Of a DNA stretch of 64,000 nt, positions 12,736-22,763 are shown in pieces. Source of the DNA: Stratiolaelaps scimitus (taxonomy: Eukaryota > Arthropoda > Arachnida > Mesostigmata > Laelapidae). Every line of letters begins with the position of its first letter. Position 1 is the first letter of the stretch. The DNA is taken from contig JABWDB010000007.1 in assembly GCA_019614645.1 (NCBI GenBank), positions 1,426,001 to 1,490,000 on the forward strand, given 5' to 3'. The notes under the pieces were generated by a model. That model was given only the letters and a program-made list of their open reading frames with translations. It was not told where the DNA came from and did not search any database. A program made the position numbers and the translations under genes.

Positions 12736-12808
12736 GGGCTCGTGGCGCAATGGATAACGCGTCTGACTACGGATCAGAAGATTCCAGGTTCGAATCCTGG
12801 CGAGCTCG
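12736..12808 (+). tRNA. tRNA-Arg (anticodon ACG)
   Basis: Complete 73-nt cloverleaf. Acceptor stem GGGCTCG pairs with CGAGCTC (one G-U) and discriminator G. The anticodon stem TCTGA/TCAGA closes the loop CTACGGA with anticodon ACG (read as ICG, decoding CGN). The T arm is CCAGG-TTCGAAT-CCTGG. The D arm has three good pairs. A-box and B-box sequences are intact and there is no intron, so it is probably a functional polymerase III gene. Confidence 0.95.
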
Positions 12809-12898
12809 ATTTTGTTACTGTCCCGCAGTGGTACAACAATGAGCGTCTAAACGGTTCGAAAGAAAGGCCCATCGCCTGACCTAAGGCCGCCATCCATC

Positions 12899-12971
12899 GG
12901 GGATGTAGCTCAGATGGTAGAGCGCTCGCTTAGCATGCGAGAGGTACGGGGATCGATACCCCGCATCTCCA
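12899..12971 (+). tRNA. tRNA-Ala (anticodon AGC)
   Basis: Complete 73-nt cloverleaf. Acceptor GGGGATG pairs with CATCTCC (one G-U), with discriminator A. The anticodon stem CTCGC/GCGAG encloses TTAGCAT with anticodon AGC. The A box TAGCTCAGATGG and B box GGGATCGATACCCC region are well conserved. It is followed by TTTT runs (about 12979) that would terminate polymerase III. It lies 90 bp downstream of tRNA-Arg on the same strand. Confidence 0.95.
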
Positions 12972-15250
12972 AGTGTTCTTTTTTCCAACATGGCTTGTTT
13001 TTATAACAAAATTTGAGTGATCTTTTCGAGCTCTTTCTCTCGCCAACTTTCGACCGTGACGCTCGAGCGAAGTAGAATAATTATGCAACAACTTGTTTGC
13101 CTTTAATTTGACCCTTTAATGATCGGCGCAACCACGCTGTGTTAAGTTCGGTTGAATGGTTGAACACATTAGTAAGTTAAGATTTAAATATAGATTCAAT
13201 TAATTCAACGAATACTGCAACCAAAATGGCCGTGTCCATCGTCCAGATGGAATTACCGTGGCTTTCGTAAGCGAAAACCCGTGTCGCGAAGATCGCCACA
13301 TCCTCTATCAGACGTTGCAAAGCCGGCCCAGAAGAAAACATCGAGTAGAACAGGCCGCCAATCGGGAGAGGAACGAGCGCTATCAAGGGGGTGAAACGGG
13401 TACAAGACAAATCCGGTTGTCCTTAGAAAATGTCAGCAGTTTCGTATGTGAAAGAATCGCTGCGGCTGACCACGCCGTACATGCGAGAAAAATTGCGTAC
13501 ACAAATCGACAATCGACGTATTCTAGTAAGCAGAGACGTTAAAGGGACGAGTTGTTGTTTCGCCCCAGCAAACACTTCATTCATTTCGCTGTTTCGAACG
13601 TTCGTGTAATCGCTGTAATAAGGTACTCTTGCCTTGGCACACCTTGAACTAAGTGTCCTAATGCTACGCGTCGTGACGTAACTGTTCAAATAGCCTATCT
13701 ATAGTGTACATAGCTACAGTGTATATTAAGCCTGTGGCTATGTTCCTGCCATCCTAACAACTGTTCAAACCCGTAAGCCAATCTTGCCCATCCGTATGCG
13801 ATGAAATCGTGCTGAAAGCCCGGAACATAACTATGTTGTCACCTATAAATCTCTAATGTTTTCACAGCGGTGTTTCGCAAATATATCGAGTACGTGTGTC
13901 TACTTGGCAGCTCGTCGCCAAATTATTAGAACATATTAATACAATGTAGATACCATAGGTCGTGAAAACCCTGCCCCCTTGGATATGTGCACAAACAATG
14001 ATGTTCTGATGTCGTAAACGTTTGTCACACTCTTTTATCGTACGTTTCTTACGAGGAGTTAAGAGCAACTGTAACCGCAGTTCCGCCAATATACCACCAT
14101 CTTTATTACATTGTATCTTCATTCTCCGCGAACCTTAGAGGCGTTGTCTCGATTTTCACCGTTCATTTCGGTGAGGGGTGCGCACCGCCAGCTCTCTACA
14201 CGATCTATTCAATAGTGCTTTTTGTGAAATTGACGCCTTGCAAGAACAGGAAGGTGTAGATAGCTGCCGTGTCAACCGGAAACGCTCACCTGCAATAGTA
14301 TTTATCCAACGTAAAATATTAATCCAAACAAGTAGATACTTGAATAGCCCACGAGATGATTGAGAGGCTTTCAAACCATCGAGTGGTACATACAGCGATG
14401 GAGTCAAGGATTATGAGTGAATCCACTACACCAACGGCGAGAGACTTCCCGGGGGCGGTTTTCCTTCGATTCCTCTGTTTCACCACGGATATAGTGTGTC
14501 CTCAACGATTTCTGCATCTTAAGGGGAGGAATCGATGTTATCTGAACCAGCGGCACAGGTGGTAACTTACCACCGTGGTCACTAATCGAAGAGTGACGGG
14601 CGACAACATCAGGTACTATTTAACATTTCAAGTTGTCGTGATAGTTTAGATATAGTTTTAAACTAACAGGGTGAGCCGTTACTCTAATTTGTTCATTTTG
14701 CCCGATGTGCAGATTAAGATATCAAGCAGGAGACCTCCCGAAGTTCTTGAACAAATAGAGCGGCATTCTAATTTAATAATTAGAGTAATTTGTAACTAAA
14801 ATATTCATTTTGAAACTTGATTAGACTGGGGATTTGCTGCGAGCGAGACGTTTGAGACGGTGCTACACCCTATCTCGTCCGAGCGGAAATAAAGTATATT
14901 ATGATCAAAATTATTAATTGTTATTGTAAAGGATCTTCCTAATTGTTAATTATACGTTAAGGCTCGTATTATAATTTAAGACCTTTAAGAGAACCTCACG
15001 CCGTCTTATGACCTTCTTTGTTTTAAACAGCAATAGTGTGCTACGCACAATATAAGAAAAACAGTCAGTCAGCCATGTTACTTCTCAATGTATTAACTCG
15101 GGTGGGTCAATTGTTGCTGCGAGCTGACCCTCAGCTGTTCCTCTATCTGACAAGCCTCAGCTCTTAACCTTTAGGTATTACTATGAGGACCTATCGGGGC
15201 CACCTTTGCTTATTCTCTTCCTTACTCGCATCCTGTCAGACGTGCAGTTC
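12972..15250. other. intergenic between tRNA genes and the NPC1-domain gene
   Basis: AT-rich with one coding-like block on the minus strand (13177-13689, listed separately). The rest has short open frames only. Confidence 0.45.
13177..13689 (-). pseudogene. unidentified ORF pair interrupted by one in-frame stop
   Basis: Two minus-strand open frames, 13689-13423 and 13422-13177, lie in the same reading frame and are separated by a single TAA at 13423-13425. The downstream half is hydrophobic and protein-like (for example FTPLIALVPLPIGGLFYSMF, then ALQRLIEDVAIFATRVFAYE). The TAA overlaps an acceptor-like sequence (ttttctaag), so a short intron of about 60 bp starting at a GT near the CGCATGTACGG sequence could remove the stop. 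Otherwise this is a broken gene. I do not recognise the family. Confidence 0.3.
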
Positions 15251-15256
15251 TTTATT
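15251..15256 (-). promoter_or_regulatory. polyadenylation signal for the NPC1-domain gene
   Basis: TTTATT on the plus strand reads AATAAA on the minus strand, about 310 bp after the stop codon of the NPC1-domain gene. If used, the mRNA would carry the whole palindrome at 15285-15392 in its 3' UTR. Confidence 0.45.
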
Positions 15257-15284
15257 ATAGTTCGATATATATATATATATATAT

Positions 15285-15314
15285 ACGTGCTGTGCTAGGT
15301 ACAGTTACCATTCG

Positions 15315-15362
<48 letters not shown>

Positions 15363-15392
15363 CGAATGGTAACTGTACCTAGCACAGCACGT
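15285..15392. repeat. 108-bp perfect palindrome with (TA)n core
   Basis: The arms at 15285-15316 and 15361-15392 are exact reverse complements (32 bp each, beginning ACGTGCTGTGC and ending GCACAGCACGT). They are joined by 44 bp of alternating TA, which is itself self-complementary, so the entire 108 bp can fold as one hairpin or extrude as a cruciform. A second TA run abuts the left arm (15265-15284). It lies in the 3' flank of the NPC1-domain gene. Confidence 0.95.
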
Positions 15393-15565
15393 TCGTTAAT
15401 CTTAATTGAATACACAACGTACTCCGTATACGAGATGTCAAGTATAGCTTTCCCATTGCACAAACTTAGCAGGTTTTTCCCTCCGCTGGCGGTGGAGCGT
15501 TCTATCACCAAACAGTAGTTTCTCAACATCGATGCTAACGATACATACCATACATCGATATGTGA

Positions 15566-16294
15566 TCAGGCGCAACTCGCGGGACAATCACGGCATGGGC
15601 AGGCAAAAGCTCCATTGAAGGGGCTTTCATTACATTTAGTCGCGTTACCATTTAGCAAAGTAAATGGCGCCTTTGCGGAGAATCGAAAGTCAATCGAGTA
15701 CGGCGTTGGATACGGTGATGAACCTATGAACTTTAGCAACTTCACCGGCGAGCATTGATCACCATACGGGCCGCACAGGATCTGCATCACAGAACTTCCT
15801 GTCTGTGGACCCTGTACACCGGTGCAAGATGCATATGTTTTGTTGATATATTCCTCCGCCAGATAGTATTCAATACTCTCGATTTTCTTATCACCGTATT
15901 CAGTTGGGGGCACGGCGCTCCATTTGGTGACGTTCATGAACTCATGCTGATTTGGTGAGCACGCCATTTGACAGAAAAGCCGAATCAAGTTCACATAACA
16001 CGATGGGCATTGTGCGACTAGAACGGCGAGGTGTGCCGCGGACTCGGTGAGCACTTCGGCGGTGGCTGAATCACAGCACAGGGGCTGATTTCGTTCAGAG
16101 AAGTCGTGGCAGACCCTGCTAAGTCGGGCGGATAAATCGTCCGATTCCAGTGGCTGAGGAATCTTGTTCTGTCCCTCGGCGACACAAGGCTGGGTAGCAA
16201 ATGCGTTCACACCACATTTCCCCTTGAACACGCATTCGGCATTGGCAGTGACAGCCAGTGTCGCCAAGAACGCCGATAAAAATACGCGCCGCAT
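15566..16294 (-). CDS. secreted stand-alone NPC1 N-terminal sterol-binding domain
   Basis: Single-exon frame of 242 aa from the ATG at 16294 to TGA at 15566-15568. Residues 1-19 (MRRVFLSAFLATLAVTANA) are a signal peptide. The rest matches the cholesterol-binding N-terminal domain of NPC1: ECVFKGKC, PLCCD, QCPSCYVNLIRLFCQMACSP, NATKCNESPFNGAF, ending at CPCRDCPASCA. All 18 cysteines of the domain are present in register with the full-length NPC1 at 55264-58956, and there are four N-glycosylation sequons. It stops exactly where NPC1 would enter the proline linker and first membrane helix, so the product should be soluble and luminal or secreted. An acceptor-like gtagttttccag lies upstream (about 16347), suggesting a 5' untranslated exon. 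In NPC1 this domain receives sterol from NPC2. A free sterol carrier is an inference. Confidence 0.85.
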   Translation of the reverse strand: MRRVFLSAFLATLAVTANAECVFKGKCGVNAFATQPCVAEGQNKIPQPLESDDLSARLSRVCHDFSERNQPLCCDSATAEVLTESAAHLAVLVAQCPSCYVNLIRLFCQMACSPNQHEFMNVTKWSAVPPTEYGDKKIESIEYYLAEEYINKTYASCTGVQGPQTGSSVMQILCGPYGDQCSPVKLLKFIGSSPYPTPYSIDFRFSAKAPFTLLNGNATKCNESPFNGAFACPCRDCPASCA

Positions 16295-18099
16295 AGCGTC
16301 TAGCTCGGTTGTCTCGCAAGCTGTGAGGAATACTGCCGCACACAGAGGGGGGGGTTCTGGAAAACTACCGACTGAATTTGCACTGATCGAATGTGACCGA
16401 AATCGCCAATTCGCGATGTAACTGTAGACTCTCTCAATATACACGCATATATATATATATATATATATACACTGCGTGGTGGTGCCGCGTCTGGGTGTGG
16501 TGTGCCATATTTAAGTGTCCCCTCTACCACCCTTGATCCTTGTCGATTAGCTAAATCCCCTGTATTTTATGGCTCAACACCCTCACAAGTATACAAACGT
16601 TCACACAAGCCTTTGATCCTTCTCACAAGGATCAGTGGTCTATATGTCTATTGATCGTTACTCACATGATGTAACTAGATTACAGTGAAACGCCAATCGG
16701 CTATGTAAGAGATAGAGCAAACACATCGGTGACAACCTACAGATAAATACCCACCCTGTATCTATATTCGGCAATGAACAAGCCATGATTTCCGCTTGTT
16801 ATAATCAGGTGTCGACGTTCGCACCCCTTCATAGGTATACACGTGGTTAATCCTGTGAATGCTAGAAGTCGATCAGCTGCCACAATACCAAAGATTTACT
16901 GTGTACGAGGATTGGTTTTCACTCAGCAGATGACCAATGCCGCTGTCGGCTCTGTGGTGATCCGTGCGTCACCTATGCGCCACGTGAGACACTGCCGAAA
17001 CCCAGTGAGCCTCCTCCGTTTACTCGACATGTCGAGTGGACTAATCAGCAGCGATTGTACGACATGCATATATATATATATATGTATATATATACTGTAG
17101 TAGTATCTTGTGCATACACGCACTATATTATATTATATTTGTTCATTTATTTGCACACACACACTCGACTTGAATAATAAACCTATAAATAATAATTTTA
17201 AATATTTTCGTTTACTATTTTATATATGTGTTCCGCTCCATAGTTTGTGCAATCTTTAGGAACGTTAGCTCTTATCTGCACCTGTCATTTCCGCTGTTTT
17301 GATATATCAACTGCTGAGCAACAGGGAGTACGAAATGAATAGAAGTGGACTTAAATTCAATTGGAATACAGATTCCACATATGAAGTGGAATTAGTCATT
17401 CTGCGTCGCAACCATTTCATCAGGGCAATTACTTCGTCACGTACTATTCAGGTAATTATCGTGCATCTAATCTTCAAAAGGCCATGGTTAGCCATAGTGC
17501 GGATATTAGCTTTGACAAGATAGTGAGGACTGAACAATACGATCGTACCAATCGTGTCAATATAAAGTCTCGGTAATATAGTGCTTGAATGGCAAGGTCG
17601 GTGGGAAACAAGTGAGCTGCATTTGTTCCATTTGTACCACGTGTGTCATTACATATAAGTCATAATAAAATTCAGTATAATTCCTTTCCATAATTAACGG
17701 GTGTTAATTTTGTACCACAAGGAGCAACCGTTGAATACAGGTTCTCGTCTATGTTCAGGCTGGCAGTTAAAAATACTGCAATCAAAAATATTTACCCTGT
17801 GGATGTGCGTGTGTGTGTGTCTGTGCCCAGCCGTCTTATAGTATCTAATTAATCGATTGAAGGTCGTTCAAGCTCATTATGGGTGGTAACTTGATCGACA
17901 AACCAACATCTAACCTCTTCGTGCTAATCGGCGCTGAGAGCTAAGACAATGAAGATATCAAAAACTGACTTTTGTTTCTCACTAAAAGTCCATTTAGCCT
18001 TTTACCCATTAGACGTTTATCGGTGCTTATCACCTTATGATGGCATAACTTCAAAAGCAATAAGGTGGAAAAAGCTACACCTCCCTTAGTCCACGGCAG
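16295..18099. other. intergenic, 5' flank of the NPC1-domain gene
   Basis: No gene recognised. Short AT tracts occur at 16447-16470 and 17068-17095. The first few hundred bases would hold the promoter and possible untranslated exon of the NPC1-domain gene. Confidence 0.45.
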
Positions 18100-18786
18100 G
18101 GTCCAGATATCGGGATCCGCAATGACGCGGCTCCGGACAGCAACTTTGTCCGCCTGCCGCGAGGCCTTTGGGCGCGAGCGTGTTTGTTGTGGATGCTGTT
18201 CTGCGCGTCTACACTGTTTCAATCTCCATGAAAGTGGGCTGATCCAGTGCACGGTTGACGTGGATGACGTCTTTGCACCTAGACGAATGCAATTATCACG
18301 CCTGTCCATAAAGTGAAAGACAAGAGTTATGTGGGTAACTATAGACCTGTCGCCCAGGGGTCCATAGCGTGCCTCATTTTTGAAAAGGTTCTCGTAGATC
18401 ACATTTACTCATACCTCTCCATAAATGATCTCCTTGACAGCAAACAACATGGTTTTTGCCAAAGGAAAGTCGACCGAATGACTGAAATGGTCCACGACTT
18501 GGCTCTATTTCAGAATGAGCGAGAGTCGACTATAATTGCATTTACTTTGATTTTTCCAAAGCATTCGACCGCGTCAATCATAGCCTTTTAATCTCCAAAC
18601 TTTTATCTCTCAAAGTAGAACCCCACATAGTGTTGAGTGGAAATGAAGCTATCTCACGGATAGAAAGTTGATGATTTGAAATTGTATGCACCAGTGCGGT
18701 GTGCTGAGGACAGACTCCTCCTTCAATCAGCCATTACCACTGTTGAACAGCGGTGTTGTACACGTTTACGCGCTCAGCTTAATGAC
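18100..18786 (+). pseudogene. decayed non-LTR retrotransposon reverse transcriptase fragment
   Basis: Pieces of an RT domain in shifting frames. GPDIGIRND corresponds to the conserved SPGPDGI finger region. AIITPVHK then KSYVGNYRPV, SIACLIFEKVLVDHIYSYL and DSKQHGF match the NYRPISLTS...K...EK...QHGFR block. After a frameshift YFDFSKAFDRVNHSLL gives the catalytic-aspartate A motif, and VDDLKLYA gives the remnant of the Y/FADD catalytic motif. Sequence between motif A and the ADD motif is largely deleted, and several frameshifts and stops make it inactive. The type is a jockey/CR1-like LINE. No endonuclease domain or target-site duplication was identified. Confidence 0.85.
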
Positions 18787-19563
18787 ACAATAATATATAA
18801 TAGCTTGATGACGAATTTTGAAGAATGAAATGTTTGCGAAATAGCACTCAACAGTATACGCCGTTCCTCATCTGAATTGATCTGTGTTGACCCCACACAG
18901 AATTGGTGTTGAGCACTTCATATATTCAACTAGATAATGATCTTAACATATTTAAACTCTCGTAAAGTCTAGTCGCCAGCGATAATTTCACGATAGTCTT
19001 CCAATTACAGAGATTTACAGAATTGAGTCCTAGTTGCTTTTTTTTATGAGGGCAACTTGTATGTTACTATACATCGATAGACAAATTCATTCATTACTTA
19101 CCAACAACAACAACATAAAGATCGCAATATATTAATTAACACCCCACTGATACAAGCAGCTAACACAATGAGCAGAACGTATGAGATTCAATTTCTTAAC
19201 ATATCACCTTTATTCCATGTCTCTCTCTGTTTTTTTCTCTCTCTCTCTTTCATTCATTCAATTTCTAACTTGAGATAGATAAGCGCCACACATCTGTGAC
19301 GTTGGTGTTCGGCCACAGGAGGAGCTACGAAGAGCGATTTACATGTGTGTACGAACAGGATCCAGCGGATCTTGATTATTGAATCAGAACCTTGCGACTC
19401 TCTACGGTGACGAATTTCTCAGGCGTACATTAATTAGTGAATTAACTTGCCTCTCTCGACGCTGCCAATTCGCAACAAAATCGCATCGTTTCATCTACTC
19501 GCTTGCTCGCCCTCCCGACATTGTTATTATTATCTTCTAGTCGCATTGTTTGTTTGTTTGTTG
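18787..19563. other. intergenic, 3' flank of DAPIT gene
   Basis: AT-rich, with a CT-rich tract (19222-19255) and no gene seen. It may include the tail of the decayed LINE. Confidence 0.4.
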
Positions 19564-19573
19564 TTTATTTATT
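19564..19573 (-). promoter_or_regulatory. polyadenylation signals for the DAPIT gene
   Basis: Two overlapping AATAAA hexamers on the minus strand, about 75 bp after the DAPIT stop codon. Confidence 0.6.
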
Positions 19574-19644
19574 AACTAAAATTCGTCGGCCAGCTGTTGA
19601 TGGCGAAAACGTGATGGTTACTATAATTCATCATCTTGGTGGAT

Positions 19645-19830
19645 CTACTTCTTCGCGTCGGGAGCCGGAGCCTTCGACTTCGGCTTCAGGTAGAAATATA
19701 GGCCAATGACAAAAAGGCCGGCGTAGGTTGATTTAGCGATATTCGCTCGCCCGGTAAGCGTCGTCGTATTGAAGTACTTCGAGAAGCCCGTGAACTGCGC
19801 CTCACTAGCTGCGTCTGATCCACCGGCCAT
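19645..19830 (-). CDS. ATP synthase membrane subunit K, DAPIT/USMG5 homologue
   Basis: 61-aa protein from the ATG at 19830. It is a subunit of the mitochondrial F1Fo ATP synthase membrane sector, linked to dimer assembly in animals. Recognised from the family core QFTGFSKYFNTTTLTGRANI, followed by the single membrane helix STYAGLFVIGLYFYLK and a Lys/Pro-rich C-terminus. Length matches the family (about 58 aa in human). The start is fixed by a splice acceptor (tctgcatttcag) one base before the ATG, which rules out the longer frame running upstream. The upstream intron leads to an untranslated first exon not located here. Coding is in one exon. Confidence 0.92.
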   Translation of the reverse strand: MAGGSDAASEAQFTGFSKYFNTTTLTGRANIAKSTYAGLFVIGLYFYLKPKSKAPAPDAKK

Positions 19831-20435
19831 CCTGAAATGCAGAAGCACACAGGACAACCAAGAAATTGACATGGTGTCACATCGTCCATCTATCGGAATG
19901 ATTTTGCCTCATTCACGCCTTTGGGGTGGAAATGGAAATGATCGTTGGGCTGCTATTCTCAAAATTCTCACATATTCTATTGTTGGGTCAATAGAAGCCT
20001 AGCCTTTAGGTGCAATGGTGTACGAACATCCTAAATAGACAATAATCGTACTAAACGAATATCGGTTACCTCGACAACATAGCAGTCCCGTGAATAAAAA
20101 TATTCGTTTCTTCGCAATTCAGTGCCGAATAACAGCGCGTGCTGCGGTATCTGAGTTCGGTCAATAAACATGATTTTCTTGGCAATGAGCCATTGAGCTC
20201 CAACGCTATCAAAACTAAGCAGATGATCTGTAATAACAATAATAATAATATCTAAACTAAATTTTCCGGGCTGGCTCTCAGCCAATCCAATAATAATAAC
20301 AATAATAATATGTGGAACAATCTGTGATAGTAATATTTTCGGTGCACAAATGTGCGGACTATACTTCACAGGCATGCACAGTTGACGATTTAACGGTTAT
20401 AGTTCCATGTAATTCCGTCCCATTTCTTTAGGTTC

Positions 20436-20478
<43 letters not shown>

Positions 20479-22718
20479 CACACATTATTTGTAAGCTTCG
20501 TGATGATCGAATAAATGAAGTAGGTCAGTACAGCCTTTTCGTGATATCAAGCGAGAGAAAAAAGTAGCTCGTAATTAAACTTCTTCGTAATTGTAAAAAT
20601 AACCACCTCAATCAAGTTCATACATATGGAGGATAGTGCTCACGGCACTGAAGCTCAGTCAGAGTTACGTACAATCACTTCGAATTATACAAGGCAGCAT
20701 AGTTCAGGTATGATCGAATTGTTTATTTCCCGAACATCACTCGTCAGCAAATTCTTTACCGGTCATGCTTGTAACTACTAGCGTTGGCCATACAAAATGG
20801 TTATCTACAGCGAGTGAACGTATCGTGCATTATCGACTGTATTTCGTGGCCAGCCACGAAGTCGACGCAAGCGACATACGAAATTTAGACTGAGAGAAGT
20901 TACTAGATAAGCTTATAGTTCAGTTCAACATGTTCAATAAATATCGAAGAGTTCCGCCAGGCCGGCTGGTATAGAGGCTGTTCAGTTTGTAATCGTTGTT
21001 TAATCTCGCACTTCTGCTTAGGCTTGATTCTACCTATTCGTATCTTGCGAAAGTGGCAAATCGCATGGTAAAAACGACGAAAAAAATCTTACTTGTCGAA
21101 TGTCTGTCCTTGCCGAACCGAAGGTCTCCGAGCGGGTAGCGGTTCGATGCAGCGGAAGAAATCAGGATGCTCGCGCTGACGACCCAAAACAAAACAAGTC
21201 GTCCTATCTCCAGTCAGCTGCCCAGTGCCCGGCGAGCGTGCATTCGTCCATTGGAAGCAGGTAACGCTTTGGTTACAGTCTCAGCTGGCGTAGATCTTAC
21301 AGTGGAAATACGTTCGATAAAAGGTAGCCGGTAATATAATGTGATTAGATACCCGATCTACATCTTTGTTATCGATGATCTCGGTGGGGGTAATTTTTGT
21401 GTGTCATTTTTTCAAATTTCGCCGCGATAGCAGACCAAGTTTTTGTCATTTTCGTGCGAGGGAATCTTCGAAGAGGCGCCGTTCAAATTTGATTGGACGT
21501 TATATGTTGGCAGTGAGTGGATACCATTGTGTGCGTTCGGATACCAAGGAAGAAATCAGTGAATGCTTTAACGCTGTGAATTCGGTGTGCTCTTCTTGAG
21601 ACGTGCGTCACTAAATCAACGTGTGCTGTGAGAGGTCGACCGGTAATCACTCGCGTTTATTTCATAATTACACAAAATGTAAGTTCATAATGAGCCAGCC
21701 TGCAGCAACATAATCGAGTGGAAATACAGAGTGTGTCGTATTCATCTGTTCCACATGTTACGATCAAATCTACATCTTGACAATACGTCAATATTCTCTA
21801 TCCCGCCTCTTTGATTTTAGCTGGCCACAGCTGCTAGTCATCTGGTTTGCTTTGGGCTGATTTGAAAACATTCAAAATTATGAAACAATATGAAAATGTT
21901 CCACCTCCACCAGTTCCTCTACTGAATTCACCTGTCAAGCTTGGAAAGAGAGACCGCGCCTGTTGTGAGGCAGAGAACATGAATCTCTTATCTTATCTCT
22001 CTTTGCTCGTTTTGTTTTGAGCTGATACTTGTTTGTCCGAAAATTGACGCTGTAACAGTCATTTCAATTGGAGACCGGTTCAAATCTGCTGTTTTTCCCC
22101 TCGATATCTCGACTTTTTTTGCTACGAGTGTCGGACCCTTGCATATAATCTAAATATCACGTTTCCTTTGTGCGTCATCTCATTATACGCCAACTACACG
22201 CCGGGTCGCGTGACCACTGAATTAAATTGCTAGGCTCGCTGTTTGAAAGAGCTGGTCGACGTTTGTTGGCGTAGACGCGACGAAATTACACATGGTTACA
22301 ATACCATATATTGTGATCGGATTTAGAAAGTAAATTTGAAATGGTTAACTTGAGCGCCCCCAAAGAGGCACACATCCAATTGTAGTGAATTTTGTGCACA
22401 TGTAATTATTGAAGTTCCCCCCGGCAGGTTGTCGACCGCTCCGCCTTCAGTGTGATTTTCATTGCGATACATCGACCTCATATGAGAAGTGTTTTTTTTG
22501 CCAATGGACTGCCTGCTGCTCACGTTGGAACGAGCGGCTCAGTTCCACTTCGAAGTCACGGGGTGCTAATTGACCTGTTAATTAATACATTGGAGTTGTT
22601 CTTGTACTTGTAATAATAATCAAGTTAGTACATACAAATTAGCTGTATAGTATACTTAGGTACTTCATCTTACGCCAATTAGTTATTTCATATTGTTAGA
22701 TCCCACAGACTCCTTCAG
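19831..22718. other. region between DAPIT and the 443-aa gene, likely promoter area
   Basis: Divergent genes flank this stretch. It should hold untranslated first exons of both and possibly a shared promoter (inference). A GC-richer segment at 21100-21260 ends in a donor-like GGAAGCAGgtaacg (about 21259) that could be a 5' untranslated exon of the plus-strand gene. An AT microsatellite lies at 20437-20477 and AAT trinucleotide runs at 20236-20310. Confidence 0.35.
20437..20477. repeat. (TA)n microsatellite
   Basis: About 40 bp of uninterrupted alternating TA in the intergenic region between DAPIT and the 443-aa gene. Confidence 0.9.
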
Positions 22719-22763
22719 GTACACGAGTCACTTCCAAGCTTCTCAGGCAAAGCCGTTCGACGA

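Noticed and set aside
15305..15529. 74-aa frame ending in Tyr-Ile repeats
   Set aside because: It runs into the TA palindrome and is the untranslated region after the stop of the NPC1-domain gene; only its first residues are of interest.
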